A stretch of 64,000 nt of DNA. Origin: Brienomyrus brachyistius. Lineage: Eukaryota > Chordata > Actinopteri > Osteoglossiformes > Mormyridae. This document shows positions 33,034 through 44,100 of this stretch, piece by piece. The position numbers were made by a program, and so were the translations under genes. Below the pieces are notes generated by a model. That model was not told the origin of the DNA, made no database searches, and saw nothing but the letters and a program-made list of their open reading frames with translations. The stretch is from the NCBI RefSeq assembly GCF_023856365.1, contig NC_064536.1, positions 41,359,276 to 41,423,275 on the forward strand, in the 5' to 3' direction. Numbering within the stretch: position 1 is the stretch's first letter; every line of letters begins with the position of its first letter.

Positions 33034-33310
33034 TTCATTTGATGGTCTCTTTCTTTTTACTTTTGATATGCCGTCTTCCTCCTTAGCTGATATGTGAGGC
33101 TGCTGTCAGCTGAGACAAGCTGGTGTGATTTTACGCAGAGTGATAAATGGGCAGTCCTGTTTTCGTGTGTTACATTTTCATTTGATGTTGGCCAATATGT
33201 ATGTGGTACTGTTTCCTCCTTAACTGATATGCACAGGCTGTTGTTAGCAGAGACAAGCTGGTGTATTTGTACCGCAGATTGAAAAGTGGGCGTTCCCCAT
33301 TACATCACTC
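33034..33310 (+). repeat. Local tandem duplication, about 140-bp unit, copy 2
   Basis: Same pair of units as 13827-14105, with a few substitutions (for example ATAAATGGGCAGTCC in the first unit). Confidence 0.6.
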
Positions 33311-33366
33311 TTTAAAAGAGTCCCTGATTGGTGGGCTCTGACGAGGAGGGGTGAACTAAAATCTCC

Positions 33367-33497
33367 AAACCATTTATCCATCCATCCATCCATTTTCCAA
33401 ACCGCTTATCCTACTGGGTCGCGGGGGGTCCGGAGCCTATCCCGGAAGCAATGGGCACGGGAACAACCCTGGATGGGGGGCCAGCCCATCGCAGCCA
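33367..33497 (-). repeat. Teleost SINE-like 3' fragment with (ATCC)n, copy 2
   Basis: Same fragment as 14163-14282. It has one fewer ATCC unit and retains CCAGCCCATCGCAG at its right end, which copy 1 has lost. Confidence 0.75.
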
Positions 33498-33701
33498 AAC
33501 CATTTAAGTTTGTGAAATTCGTTTTTAATAATTACCAATTTCAGAAAAATATGAAATGTTTTGTAAAGTATCAATTTATTAATCATGTATTTAAACAAAT
33601 AATGACCAGTATAAAAGACACATACAAAACTGTACAAAAATCTTGGGCTGTCAAAGAAAATGATGTTCAAATGATCTTCATCTTGGTCTAGAATTATAAT
33701 A

Positions 33702-33795
33702 TTTACATTTACATTTACAGGATTTGGCAGACGCCCTTAGCCAGAAATAATATTTCTGGCTAATAATATTATATAATATTATATAATATTTTGTC
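33702..33795 (+). repeat. Copy-2-specific insertion with perfect hairpin
   Basis: Absent from copy 1 (AATTATAATATTTTGTCCG at about 14483). It contains three TTTACA units, then GGATTTGGCAGACGCCCTTA, a motif typical of a common teleost repeat, then a 10-bp perfect inverted repeat AGCCAGAAAT-AAT-ATTTCTGGCT (33739-33761), then ATATAATATT repeats. The rest of the usual repeat is missing. Confidence 0.75.
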
Positions 33796-34467
33796 CGTCA
33801 AAGTGTGGCAGCCCAGTCATTTCAAAATCTCTTCTAAAGTTAGTAAAACATTTGCACCAACCATCCAATAGACCTATATATTTTTATAACACAACTCCTA
33901 TGGCTAATCAATGCATCATTAACATTTGTTTAATTAAATTAATTATTTAAGTGAGCTGGTGGCGGAATTTAACAAATACATGGAATGGCTGGGGTGCCCC
34001 TGAGGAGAGGTTTAGGATCCAAAGCGTGGTTCATCTAGCGATCCAACAAGGCATCAGTAACTTTATGGAGAAAAGAAGAAATTCTTGTTAGTTTTTATTG
34101 TGTCACTTTTGATTTGCATATATTTTTATGATAATTGTGTTTTTGTTCTGAGCAAATATACACAACCCAATTAAATAGCATTAAACGTTTTCTTTGATGG
34201 CCCAAGACTTTTGCATAGTACCATATTTTTTCAGAATCAAGAGACAATTTAATAAAAACCAGTCTTACCTTCACAAGATAACGATTATTAAACATTAACC
34301 AGCAGGTGGCAGCAAAGCACTTGTGAATAAGTGGCCAATACGTGGTTGTACAGGTTGCCAGCAGATAATCATCCCCTCTGTGTTTAACTGACTCTCATGC
34401 TATGACTGTACAGACTGAGCAGGGCCGAGTGAGAGAGGCCTCACTGCAGTTAGCATAACCGTTTATT

Positions 34468-34669
34468 TTACAGCTCGTCTGACTCATTCTGCTCCACGAA
34501 GGTCATCTCCTCTGCCAGCTTCCTCTGATCCAGGGAGACCCTCTGCTTCTCTCTGATTGGTTCCCGCTCTCTACAGGAGGTCCAGTGCAGCTGAATGGTG
34601 ATGATGGTCCAAATCAGGTAAAACACACCAGTCCCAGCTTTCAGTACAGCATCCAGAACCTGCTCCCAC
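34468..34669 (-). CDS. Transmembrane/cytoplasmic exon of an immune-type receptor, copy 2 (open)
   Basis: This 202-bp exon after acceptor TCTCACAG| has 67 codons and a TAA. The end reads EEMTFVEQNESDEL, and AATAAA overlaps the stop region. Segments: VLDAVLKAGTGVFYLIWTII (membrane, Lys at about residue 9 of the exon), TIQLHWTSC, then RKLAEEMTFVEQNESDEL. A phase-compatible mini-exon (about 35203-35179, ending AAACTGAG|GTAAGC) gives GGDNEKLR just before WEQ, a plausible stalk. No Ig exon lies upstream on this strand within the duplication, because copy 2 ends at 35904. The exon looks orphaned although its frame is intact. Confidence 0.5.
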
Positions 34670-35452
34670 CTGTGAGACATATAATACACCAGTGTGTCTG
34701 TCAGTCACACATATCACATTTAAACCTGAAGAACAAAACAGTGAATCTATTCTGACTGAAGTAAAACCACCTTGATAATCGACAGCAGCACCGATCAGCT
34801 CAGTCCTACATACAGAGCCAGCTGGACCAAAGAGCTGAATAAGAGGGTGGATGTGAACAGTAAAGTCTTACATGCTTTATAGAAACACGGTACAGCCACA
34901 TATGTACTATTACACAGGACACATGTGAGGAACAGGAGACATTAACAAAGAGCATGAAAATAGCTAGAGATTATCACACAACATGTTACACTATTTTGTA
35001 AAAACAGGTCTGCAGTCATTTCCCAGCAGCACAGGGCACAAGGCAAGGGCTCACCCTGGATGGGATGGGATCTCAAGTTTATTATTAAGAAAATAAAATA
35101 TTTCCCATTACTGTGTGATCAGGTAAATGCTGCTAGCTGGACCCCCACACTACTGTAAATGCTGCTGAATGCTTACCTCAGTTTTTCATTATCCCCTCCT
35201 TCTTCATCATGTGCAGAGAAAAGGAGAGCAGTGGAAACAGGAGAAATGATAGTTAATAAAAAGCAGTGTTCTGTTAGTCAACAAAGACTAAGAAAAGGTC
35301 ACTCTTGAAACTGAAATATAAATTATGAAAGATATTCTACAGAGAAAATAATTAGATGGAGAACAATGAATTAGTGTTCACATCCCAGGGCACTGATAGT
35401 GAACAGGTGAGATAAATGATTTTATTAACATATTTTAATGTATCTATTGTAT

Positions 35453-35790
35453 CAGGGTGGCATGGTGGTGCAGTGGTTTGCACTGTCGCCTCACTCCTCT
35501 GGCACGTGTACTCAAGTCTTCGCTGGAGTTCCTTGTGTATGGAGTTTGCATGCTCCCCCTGTGTCATTGTGGGGTTCCCTCCAGGGATTCTGATTTCCCC
35601 CCACAGTCCAAAAACATGCTGAGGCTAATTGGAGTTGTCAAATTGCCGGTAGGTGTGCTTGTGCGAGGGAATGGAGTGTGAGCGTGTCCTGCAATGGGTT
35701 GGCACCCTGTCATGGGACGTTCCCTGCCTTGCGCCCATAGGGACCCTGAGTTAGACAAGCAGTTTCAGACAATGGATGGATGCAGCACTG
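35453..35790 (+). repeat. Teleost tRNA-headed SINE-like repeat, copy 2
   Basis: Same repeat as 16008-16315, but with its head GGTGGCATGGTGGTGCAGTGG intact; this resembles a Pol III A-box. It ends in AATGGATGGATG. Confidence 0.8.
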
Positions 35791-36027
35791 GAACAGATAT
35801 TATTGAGTACAACTGTAACACTGGTCTACGCTGCAATGAAAAACCACCTACAGACATGTTAGTCAGTCTGCACACCATTAGTAACAATTCATCTTCACAA
35901 AGATTGTGATAGAAAATTCTTGATTATGCTAATCTGTAATCAATAATGGAATATAGATGATTATGCAAATGCATTACCTAATCAGTAATTAACAATTGAG
36001 ATTAAAATGTGTTGTTGATTTACCTAT

Positions 36028-36312
36028 TGTCACGGGAGATCGCGGGCAGAGCGGCGATCGTGCGGGCAGGCGGGCAAGGACAGGCAGACAAGCAGAACTC
36101 GGGGCAAAGTACGGGGTTTATTCGGGCTTCGGGGAGCCGGGAACATTGGACGCAGACTGACATCAATGACGGACAAAGGACTCGGGTAAGACACGGACTG
36201 AAATACACAGGACTGATTGAAAATAAGCAGACACAGCTGGGTACAATCCGGGAAACACACGTGGGTAAGCAGGGGGCGTGGCACACAGGAGGAGCCGACG
36301 AGCAGGGCATGA
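36028..36312 (+). mobile_element. Non-autonomous repeat with TGTCA...TGACA ends
   Basis: It begins TTGTCACGGGAGATCGCGGG and ends GAGCAGGGCATGACA, a 5-bp terminal inversion. The interior is GC-rich (AAGTACGGGGTTTATTCGGG, GTAAGCAGGGGGCGTGGCAC). From memory, this matches a common teleost interspersed repeat. No coding capacity. Confidence 0.6.
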
Positions 36313-36357
36313 CACCTATAATGATTGAAACAATATAACCTCACTTGAATCAGTCTG

Positions 36358-36795
36358 ATGTATTAAGCACAATGTACTAATGCAAGCTTGCTTACTGTAA
36401 GTAAAGGGATTTCTATTTTCTATGAAGGAACTAACGTTTGCCATAATGTAGCTTGCTCAGCAAGGGCCTGGGTCAGCATGACCTGGAAGTGAGATAAAAG
36501 TAATTGGGTAATTGGATAAATTTAACTCGACTCAGTATGAAACTGCAGAGGAATTTCTGTGCTGATAAGCAAGCCTCAATAAGCAGAAGTGCCTTGTGTC
36601 TACAGACACCTTCTCCTTTTCTTTGAACTATCTGATGACGGCATTTTTGGCTATAAGAGATGTATGCACTTGTTGTTCGGGGAGCAGAACACGAGACGCA
36701 TGATTGCTGAGTGTCTGTTCCCTTTGAGCTCATCGAATAATAAAGTTCTGTCAAACACTTAAACATCGGACTTCGAGAAAATTCTTCCACACATG
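36358..36795 (+). mobile_element. Probable solo LTR next to the satellite
   Basis: It runs from TGTATTAAGCACAATG to CTTCCACACA. Internally there is GGCTATAAGAGATG (TATA-like, about 36650), then GAGCAGAACACGAGACGC, and a polyadenylation signal AATAATAAAGTTC at about 36738 followed by a short U5-like segment. This TATA-poly(A) spacing of about 90 bp and the TG...CA ends suggest an LTR of retrovirus/ERV or Ty3 type. No internal genes or clear target duplication accompany it. Confidence 0.4.
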
Positions 36796-36972
36796 ATTGA
36801 CCTGAGACCAGAATGACCTAGGTGGGGTGCACATTGTAGAAGTTGTAGAAATACTGCATTACAAAATGCTTTACAAAAAAGCATTCGTAATAAATAAACA
36901 ATATTGCAAAAACTCAGAATGTGCTTATTAATAAAAATACACCGTGCAGTTGAAATTACATAATGCAAGCTT
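36796..36972. other. Flank between LTR-like element and satellite
   Basis: AT-rich. No feature recognised. The array begins abruptly at AATCAAAAAGG. Confidence 0.5.
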
Positions 36973-38189
36973 AATCAAAAAGGAAATACCTAATATGAAG
37001 AATGGTAATATAAAATAAATTAAAATAATTAAAATAAGCGTGTTTTCCTAGTGTTTCATTTGTATTTCTAGTTCCTATGTTTCCTCACTTGTATTCTGTT
37101 TTGTTTTTTTGCTTTGCCTTGGTTCTGATACCGAGGCATCGCAGAAAAAGAGAGGAACACAAAGAGTCACTGGCCAGAGAGAACACGCTCTATATTAGCC
37201 GCCAAGAAAAAAAAACTACATCAGACACGCAAAGCACATCCGACCAATTACATACAGGAAACACAACATTGTCAGACGCCGAACTGTAAGACGCGCACAT
37301 GATGGGAGATTTACATAAGCTAATTACACACGAGGATCGGACAGGGTACACACAAGACACGGGTAAACACACGCGCAACAATAAGGAAATGTAACCAGTA
37401 ACATTAACAATTACGACACAACAAAGGCTAATCCCTTCAAAGACTAACAAGCTGTAAAAGACGGACAACTCGAGTCCCTACATCGTGACTACAACAATTT
37501 GGGCTCCTACCCATGAAATCATTAAACAAGGACCGATTCGCAGACACGTTGTTTTGAATTAAGCGTCAAAAGAGCAAAGGAATAAACTTTCACAGCTAAC
37601 ACATTGAACTAATTAGAATATAATACACTGATAACAGAACAATTACTATTAGTAGGAATAGGGATGCTGCTGTCAATCTAAAGAAATACGGGACTTGGGA
37701 AATACAAGACAGCGGAACACAGAGTGTGACCGGGGGATTCTGATTGAATGCTTAGTTACAAACGATACCGATCTCTCTTTAGTTAGTAATTAGTAAGGCG
37801 ACTAGCTGCTGCTACTAAAATGACTTTTACCGGTTAGTACAGCTTTTTTGTGAATCTCTAAGCGACCCATGTTTATATTTAGTTAATAATTGCGTGGTCA
37901 AAGCAGTGGTAAAACAAACTTACGTGTGGACTGCATGTCTGTTTTTATGTGAAAGGGCGGTGAAATGTGTTTTTTTTTTGCAAGTTTATCCTGTACTTAC
38001 GTAATCCCGTTTCTCATTGGCTATCGGGGTTTTATCGTGTTATGACGGGTTCTAGAACCTCTGCATCACACGGTCCTTTAGCCACAGAGGGACAGGACGT
38101 GCAGTAGGTGGGTGGAAGTAGTTATAGTTAGGTGCCATTCCAGGACTTGCTGTCCCTGTATTTCAGTGGATTCCTCCCATATTTTTATT
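36973..38189 (+). repeat. Satellite monomer 1 (array edge)
   Basis: This edge monomer is complete, at 1,217 bp. Private or edge-restricted variants are AAATAAGCGTG near 37030 (AAATGAGCG elsewhere) and CTTTAGCCAC (shared only with monomer 2; later monomers have CTTTGGCCAC). The segment 37252-37368 is the one related to the single-copy repeat at 19847-19965. The CCAAT element lies at 38011-38023 and the palindrome GGTTCTAGAACC at 38048-38059. Confidence 0.9.
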
Positions 38190-41100
38190 AATCAAAAAGG
38201 AAATACCTAATATGAAGAATGGTAATATAAAATAAATTAAAATAATTTAAATGAGCGTGTTTTCCTAGTGTTTCATTTGTATTTCTAGTTCCTATGTTTC
38301 CTCACTTGTATTCTGTTTTGTTTTTTTGCTTTGCCTTGGTTCTGATACCGAGGCATCGCAGAAAAAGAGAGGAACACAAAGAGTCACTGGCCAGAGAGAA
38401 CACGCTCTATATTAGCCGCCAAGAAAAAAAAACTACATCAGACACGCAAAGCACATCCGACCAATTACATACAGGAAACACAACATTGTCAGACGCCGAA
38501 CTGTAAGACGCGCACATGATGGGAGATTTACATAAGCTAATTACACACGAGGATCGGACAGGGTACACACAAGACACGGGTAAACACACGCGCAACAATA
38601 AGGAAATGTAACCAGTAACATTAACAATTACGACACAACAAAGGCTAATCCCTTCAAAGACTAACAAGCTGTAAAAGACGGACAACTCGAGTCCCTACAT
38701 CGTGACTACAACAATTTGGGCTCCTACCCATGAAATCATTAAACAAGGACCGATTCGCAGACACGTTGTTTTGAATTAAGCGTCAAAAGAGCAAAGGAAT
38801 AAACTTTCACAGCTAACACATTGAACTAATTAGAATATAATACACTGATAACAGAACAATTACTATTAGTAGGAATAGGGATGCTGCTGTCAATCTAAAG
38901 AAATACGGGACTTGGGAAATACAAGACAGCGGAACACAGAGTGTGACCGGGGGATTCTGATTGAATGCTTAGTTACAAACGATACCGATCTCTCTTTAGT
39001 TAGTAATTAGTAAGGCGACTAGCTGCTGCTACTAAAATGACTTTTACCGGTTAGTACAGCTTTTTTGTGAATCTCTAAGCGACCCATGTTTATATTTAGT
39101 TAATAATTGCGTGGTCAAAGCAGTGGTAAAACAAACTTACGTGTGGACTGCATGTCTGTTTTTATGTGAAAGGGCGGTGAAATGTGTTTTTTTTTTGCAA
39201 GTTTATCCTGTACTTACGTAATCCCGTTTCTCATTGGCTATCGGGGTTTTATCGTGTTATGACGGGTTCTAGAACCTCTGCATCACACGGTCCTTTAGCC
39301 ACAGAGGGACAGGACGTGCAGTAGGTGGGTGGAAGTAGTTATAGTTAGGTGCCATTCCAGGACTTGCTGTCCCTGTATTTCAGTGGATTCCTCCCATATT
39401 TTTATTAATCAAAAAGGAAATACCTAATATGAAGAATGGTAATATAAAATAAATTAAAATAATTTAAATGAGCGTGTTTTCCTAGTGTTTCATTTGTATT
39501 TCTAGTTCCTATGTTTCCTCACTTGTATTCTGTTTTGTTTTTTTGCTTTGCCTTGGTTCTGATACCGAGGCATCGCAGAAAAAGAGAGGAACACAAAGAG
39601 TCACTGGCCAGAGAGAACACGCTCTATATTAGCCGCCAAGAAAAAAAAACTACATCAGACACGCAAAGCACATCCGACCAATTACATACAGGAAACACAA
39701 CATTGTCAGACGCCGAACTGTAAGACGCGTACATGATGGGCGATTTACATAAGCTAATTACACACGAGGATCGGACAGGGTACACACAAGACACGGGTAA
39801 ACACACGCGCAACAATAAGGAAATGTAACCAGTAACATTAACAATTACGACACAACAAAGGCTAATCCCTTCAAAGACTAACAAGCTGTAAAAGACGGAC
39901 AACTCGAGTCCCTACATCGTGACTACAACAATTTGGGCTCCTACCCATGAAATCATTAAACAAGGACCGATTCGCAGACACGTTGTTTTGAATTAAGCGT
40001 CAAAAGAGCAAAGGAATAAACTTTCACAGCTAACACATTGAACTAATTAGAATATAATACACTGATAACAGAACAATTACTATTAGTAGGAATAGGGATG
40101 TTGCTGTCAATCTAAAGAAATACGGGACTTGGGAAATACAAGACAGCGGAACACAGAGTGTGACAGGGGGATTCTGATTGAATGCTTAGTTACAAACGAT
40201 ACCGATCTCTCTTTAGTTAGTAATTAGTAAGGCGACTAGCTGCTGCTACTAAAATGACTTTTACCGGTTAGTACAGCTTTTTTGTGAATCTCTAAGCGAC
40301 CCATGTTTATATTTAGTTAATAATTGCGTGGTCAAAGCAGTGGTAAAACAAACTTACGTGTGGACTGCATGTCTGTTTTTATGTGAAAGGGCGGTGAAAT
40401 GTGTTTTTTTTGCAAGTTTATCCTGTACTTACGTAATCCCGTTTCTCATTGGCTATCGGGGTTTTATCGTGTTATGACGGGTTCTAGAACCTCTGCATCA
40501 CACGGTCCTTTGGCCACAGAGGGACAGGACGTGCAGTAGGTGGGTGGAAGTAGTTATAGTTAGGTGCCATTCCAGGACTTGCTGTCCCTGTATTTCAGTG
40601 GATTCCTCCCATATTTTTATTAATCAAAAAGGAAATACCTAATATGAAGAATGGTAATATAAAATAAATTAAAAATTAAAATGAGCGTGTTTTCCTAGTG
40701 TTTCATTTGTATTTCTAGTTCCTATGTTTCCTCACTTGTATTCTGTTTTGTTTTTTGCTTTGCCTTGGTTGTGATACCGAGGCATCGCAGAAAAAGAGAG
40801 GAACACAAAGAGTCACTGGCCAGAGAGAACACGCTCTATATTAGCCGCCAAGAAAAAAAAACTACATCAGACACGCAAAGCACATCCGACCAATTACATA
40901 CAGGAAACACAACATTGTCAGACGCCGAACTGTAAGACGCGTACATGATGGGAGATTTACATAAGCTAATTACACACGAGGATCGGACAGGGTACACACA
41001 AGACACGGGTAAACACACGCGCAACAATAAGGAAATGTAACCAGTAACATTAACAATTAGGACACAACAAAGGCTAATCCCTTCAAAGACTAACAAGCTG

Positions 41101-44100
41101 TAAAAGACGGACAACTCGAGTCCCTACATCGTGACTACAACAATTTGGGCTCCTACCCATGAAATCATTAAACAAGGACCGATTCGCAGACACGTTGTTT
41201 TGAATTAAGCGTCAAAAGAGCAAAGGAATAAACTTTCACAGCTAACACATTGAACTAATTAGAATATAATACACTGATAACAGAACAATTACTATTAGTA
41301 GGAATAGGGATGCTGCTGTCAATCTAAAGAAATTCGGGACTTGGGAAATACAAGACAGCGGAACACAGAGTGTGACCGGGGGATTCTGATTGAATGCTTA
41401 GTTACAAACGATACCGATCTCTCTTTAGTTAGTAATTAGTAAGGCGACTAGCTGCTGCTACTAAAATGACTTTTACCGGTTAGTACAGCTTTTTTGTGAA
41501 TCTCTAAGCGACCCATGTTTATATTTAGTTAATAATTGCGTGGTCAAAGCAGTGGTAAAACAAACTTACGTGTGGACTGCATGTCTGTTTTTATGTGAAA
41601 GGGCGGTGAAATGTGTTTTTTTTTTGCAAGTTTATCCTGTACTTACGTAATCCCGTTTCTCATTGGCTATCGGGGTTTTATCGTGTTATGACGGGTTCTA
41701 GAACCTCTGCATCACACGGTCCTTTGGCCACAGAGGGACAGGACGTGCAGTAGGTGGGTGGAAGTAGTTATAGTTAGGTGCCATTCCAGGACTTGCTGTC
41801 CCTGTATTTCAGTGGATTCCTCCCATATTTTTATTAATCAAAAAGGAAATACCTAATATGAAGAATGGTAATATAAAATAAATTAAAATAATTAAAATGA
41901 GCGTGTTTTCCTAGTGTTTCATTTGTATTTCTAGTTCCTATGTTTCCTCACTTGTATTCTGTTTTGTTTTTTTGCTTTGCCTTGGTTCTGATACCGAGGC
42001 ATCGCAGAAAAAGAGAGGAACACAAAGAGTCACTGGCCAGAGAGAACACGCTCTATATTAGCCGCCAAGAAAAAAAAACTACATCAGACACGCAAAGCAC
42101 ATCCGACCAATTACATACAGGAAACACCACATTGTCAGACGCCGAACTGTAAGACGCGCACATGATGGGAGATTTACATAAGCTAATTACACACGAGGAT
42201 CGGACAGGGTACACACAAGACACGGGTAAACACACGCGCAACAATAAGGAAATGTAACCAGTAACATTAACAATTACGACACAACAAAGGCTAATCCCTT
42301 CAAAGACTAACAAGCTGTAAAAGACGGACAACTCGAGTCCCTACATCGTGACTACAACAATTTGGGCTCCTACCCATGACATCATTAAACAAGGACCGAT
42401 ACGAAGACACGTTGTTTTGAATTAGGCGTCAAAAGAGCAAAGGAATAAACTTTCACAGCTAACACATTGAATTAATTAGAATATAATACACTGATAACAG
42501 AACAATTACTATTAGTAGGAATAGGGATGCTGCTGTCAATCTAAAGAAATACGGGACTTGGGAAATACAAGACAGCGGAACACAGAGTGTGACCGGGGGA
42601 TTCTGATTGAATGCTTAGTTACAAACGATACCGATCTCTCTTTAGTTAGTAATTAGTAAGGCGACTAGCTGCTGCTACTAAAATGACTTTTACCGGTTAG
42701 TACAGCTTTTTTGTGAATCTCTAAGCGACCCATGTTTATATTTAGTTAATAATTGCGTGGTCAAAGCAGTGGTAAAACAAACTTACGTGTGGACTGCATG
42801 TCTGTTTTTATGTGAAAGGGCGGTGAAATGTGTTTTTTTTTGCAAGTTTATCCTGTACTTACGTAATCCCGTTTCTCATTGGCTATCGGGGTTTTATCGT
42901 GTTATGACGGGTTCTAGAACCTCTGCATCACACGGTCCTTTGGCCACAGAGGGACAGGACGTGCATTAGGTGGGTGGAAGTAGTTATAGTTAGGTGCCAT
43001 TCCAGGACTTGCTGTCCCTGTATTTCAGTGGATTCCTTCTATATTTTTATTAATCAAAAAGGAAATACCTAATATGAAGAATGGTAATATAAAATAAATT
43101 AAAATAATTAAAATGAGCGTGTTTTCCTAGTGTTTCATTTGTATTTCTAGTTCCTATGTTTCCTCACTTGTATTCTGTTTTGTTTTTTTGCTTTGCCTTG
43201 GTTCTGATACCGAGGCATCGCAGAAAAAGAAAGGAACACAAAGAGTCACTGGCCAGAGAGAACACGCTCTATATTAGCCGCCAAGAAAAAAAAACTACAT
43301 CAGACACGCAAAGCACATCCGACCAATTACATACAGGAAACACCACATTGTCAGACGCCGAACTGTAAGACGCGCACATGATGGGAGATTTACATAAGCT
43401 AATTACACACGAGGATCGGACAGGGTACACACAAGACAGGGGTAAACACACGCGCAACAATAAGGAAATGTAACCAGTAACATTAACAATTACGACACAA
43501 CAAAGGCTAATCCCTTCAAAGACTAACAAGCTGTAAAAGACGGACAACTCGAGTCCCTACATCGTGACTACAACAATTTGGGCTCCTACCCATGAAATCA
43601 TTAAACAAGGACCGATTCGCAGACACGTTGTTTTGAATTAAGCGTCAAAAGAGCAAAGGAATAAACTTTCACAGCTAACACATTGAACTAATTAGAATAT
43701 AATACACTGATAACAGAACAATTACTATTAGTAGGAATAGGGATGCTGCTGTCAATCTAAAGAAATTCGGGACTTGGGAAATACAAGACAGCGGAACACA
43801 GAGTGTGACCGGGGGATTCTGATTGAATGCTTAGTTACAAACGATACCGATCTCTCTTTAGTTAGTAATTAGTAAGGCGACTAGCTGCTGCTACTAAAAT
43901 GACTTTTACCGGTTAGTACAGCTTTTTTGTGAATCTCTAAGCGACCCATGTTTATATTTAGTTAATAATTGCGTGGTCAAAGCAGTGGTAAAACAAACTT
44001 ACGTGTGGACTGCATGTCTGTTTTTATGTGAAAGGGCGGTGAAATGTGTTTTTTTTTTGCAAGTTTATCCTGTACTTACGTAATCCCGTTTCTCATTGGC

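Larger units (their letters stand above)
21741..35904 (+). repeat. Segmental duplication, copy 2
   Basis: This is the second direct copy of the block at 1-16441. Homology starts abruptly at 21741 and ends at about 35904. It lacks the piggyBac element (empty site near 26696-26699) and about 130-150 bp near 26970. It keeps LINE sequence at about 29567-29727 and SINE head sequence at about 35270-35475 that copy 1 has lost. It alone carries about 94 bp at 33702-33795. Because both copies share the same inactivating lesions in their Tc1 transposon, that element was dead before the duplication. Confidence 0.93.

Noticed and set aside
36020..36344. Overlapping frames of about 100 codons on both strands
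   Set aside because: They fall within a GC-rich interspersed repeat with TGTCA/TGACA ends. There is no protein similarity that I recognise.
37077..37468. Overlapping 70-codon plus-strand and 92-codon minus-strand frames repeated in nearly every satellite monomer
   Set aside because: They persist because monomers are 98-99% identical. The plus frame is lost in all monomers with the shorter T-run or the GTTGTG variant (for example 4, 9, 10, 12, 13), and the 3' end shifts in monomers 8 and 17 when one A is lost. No domain is recognised, and two frames overlap on opposite strands.
37000..38189. CENP-B box in the satellite monomer
   Set aside because: I looked for the TTCG...A..CGGG pattern and found only partial matches (such as AAATTCGGGACTTGGG in some monomers) that lack the required spacing.
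42757..42969. 70-codon frame starting MVKAVVKQ in some monomers
   Set aside because: It is open only when the poly-T run has a permissive length (runs vary from 8 to 12). The pattern follows slippage rather than selection.
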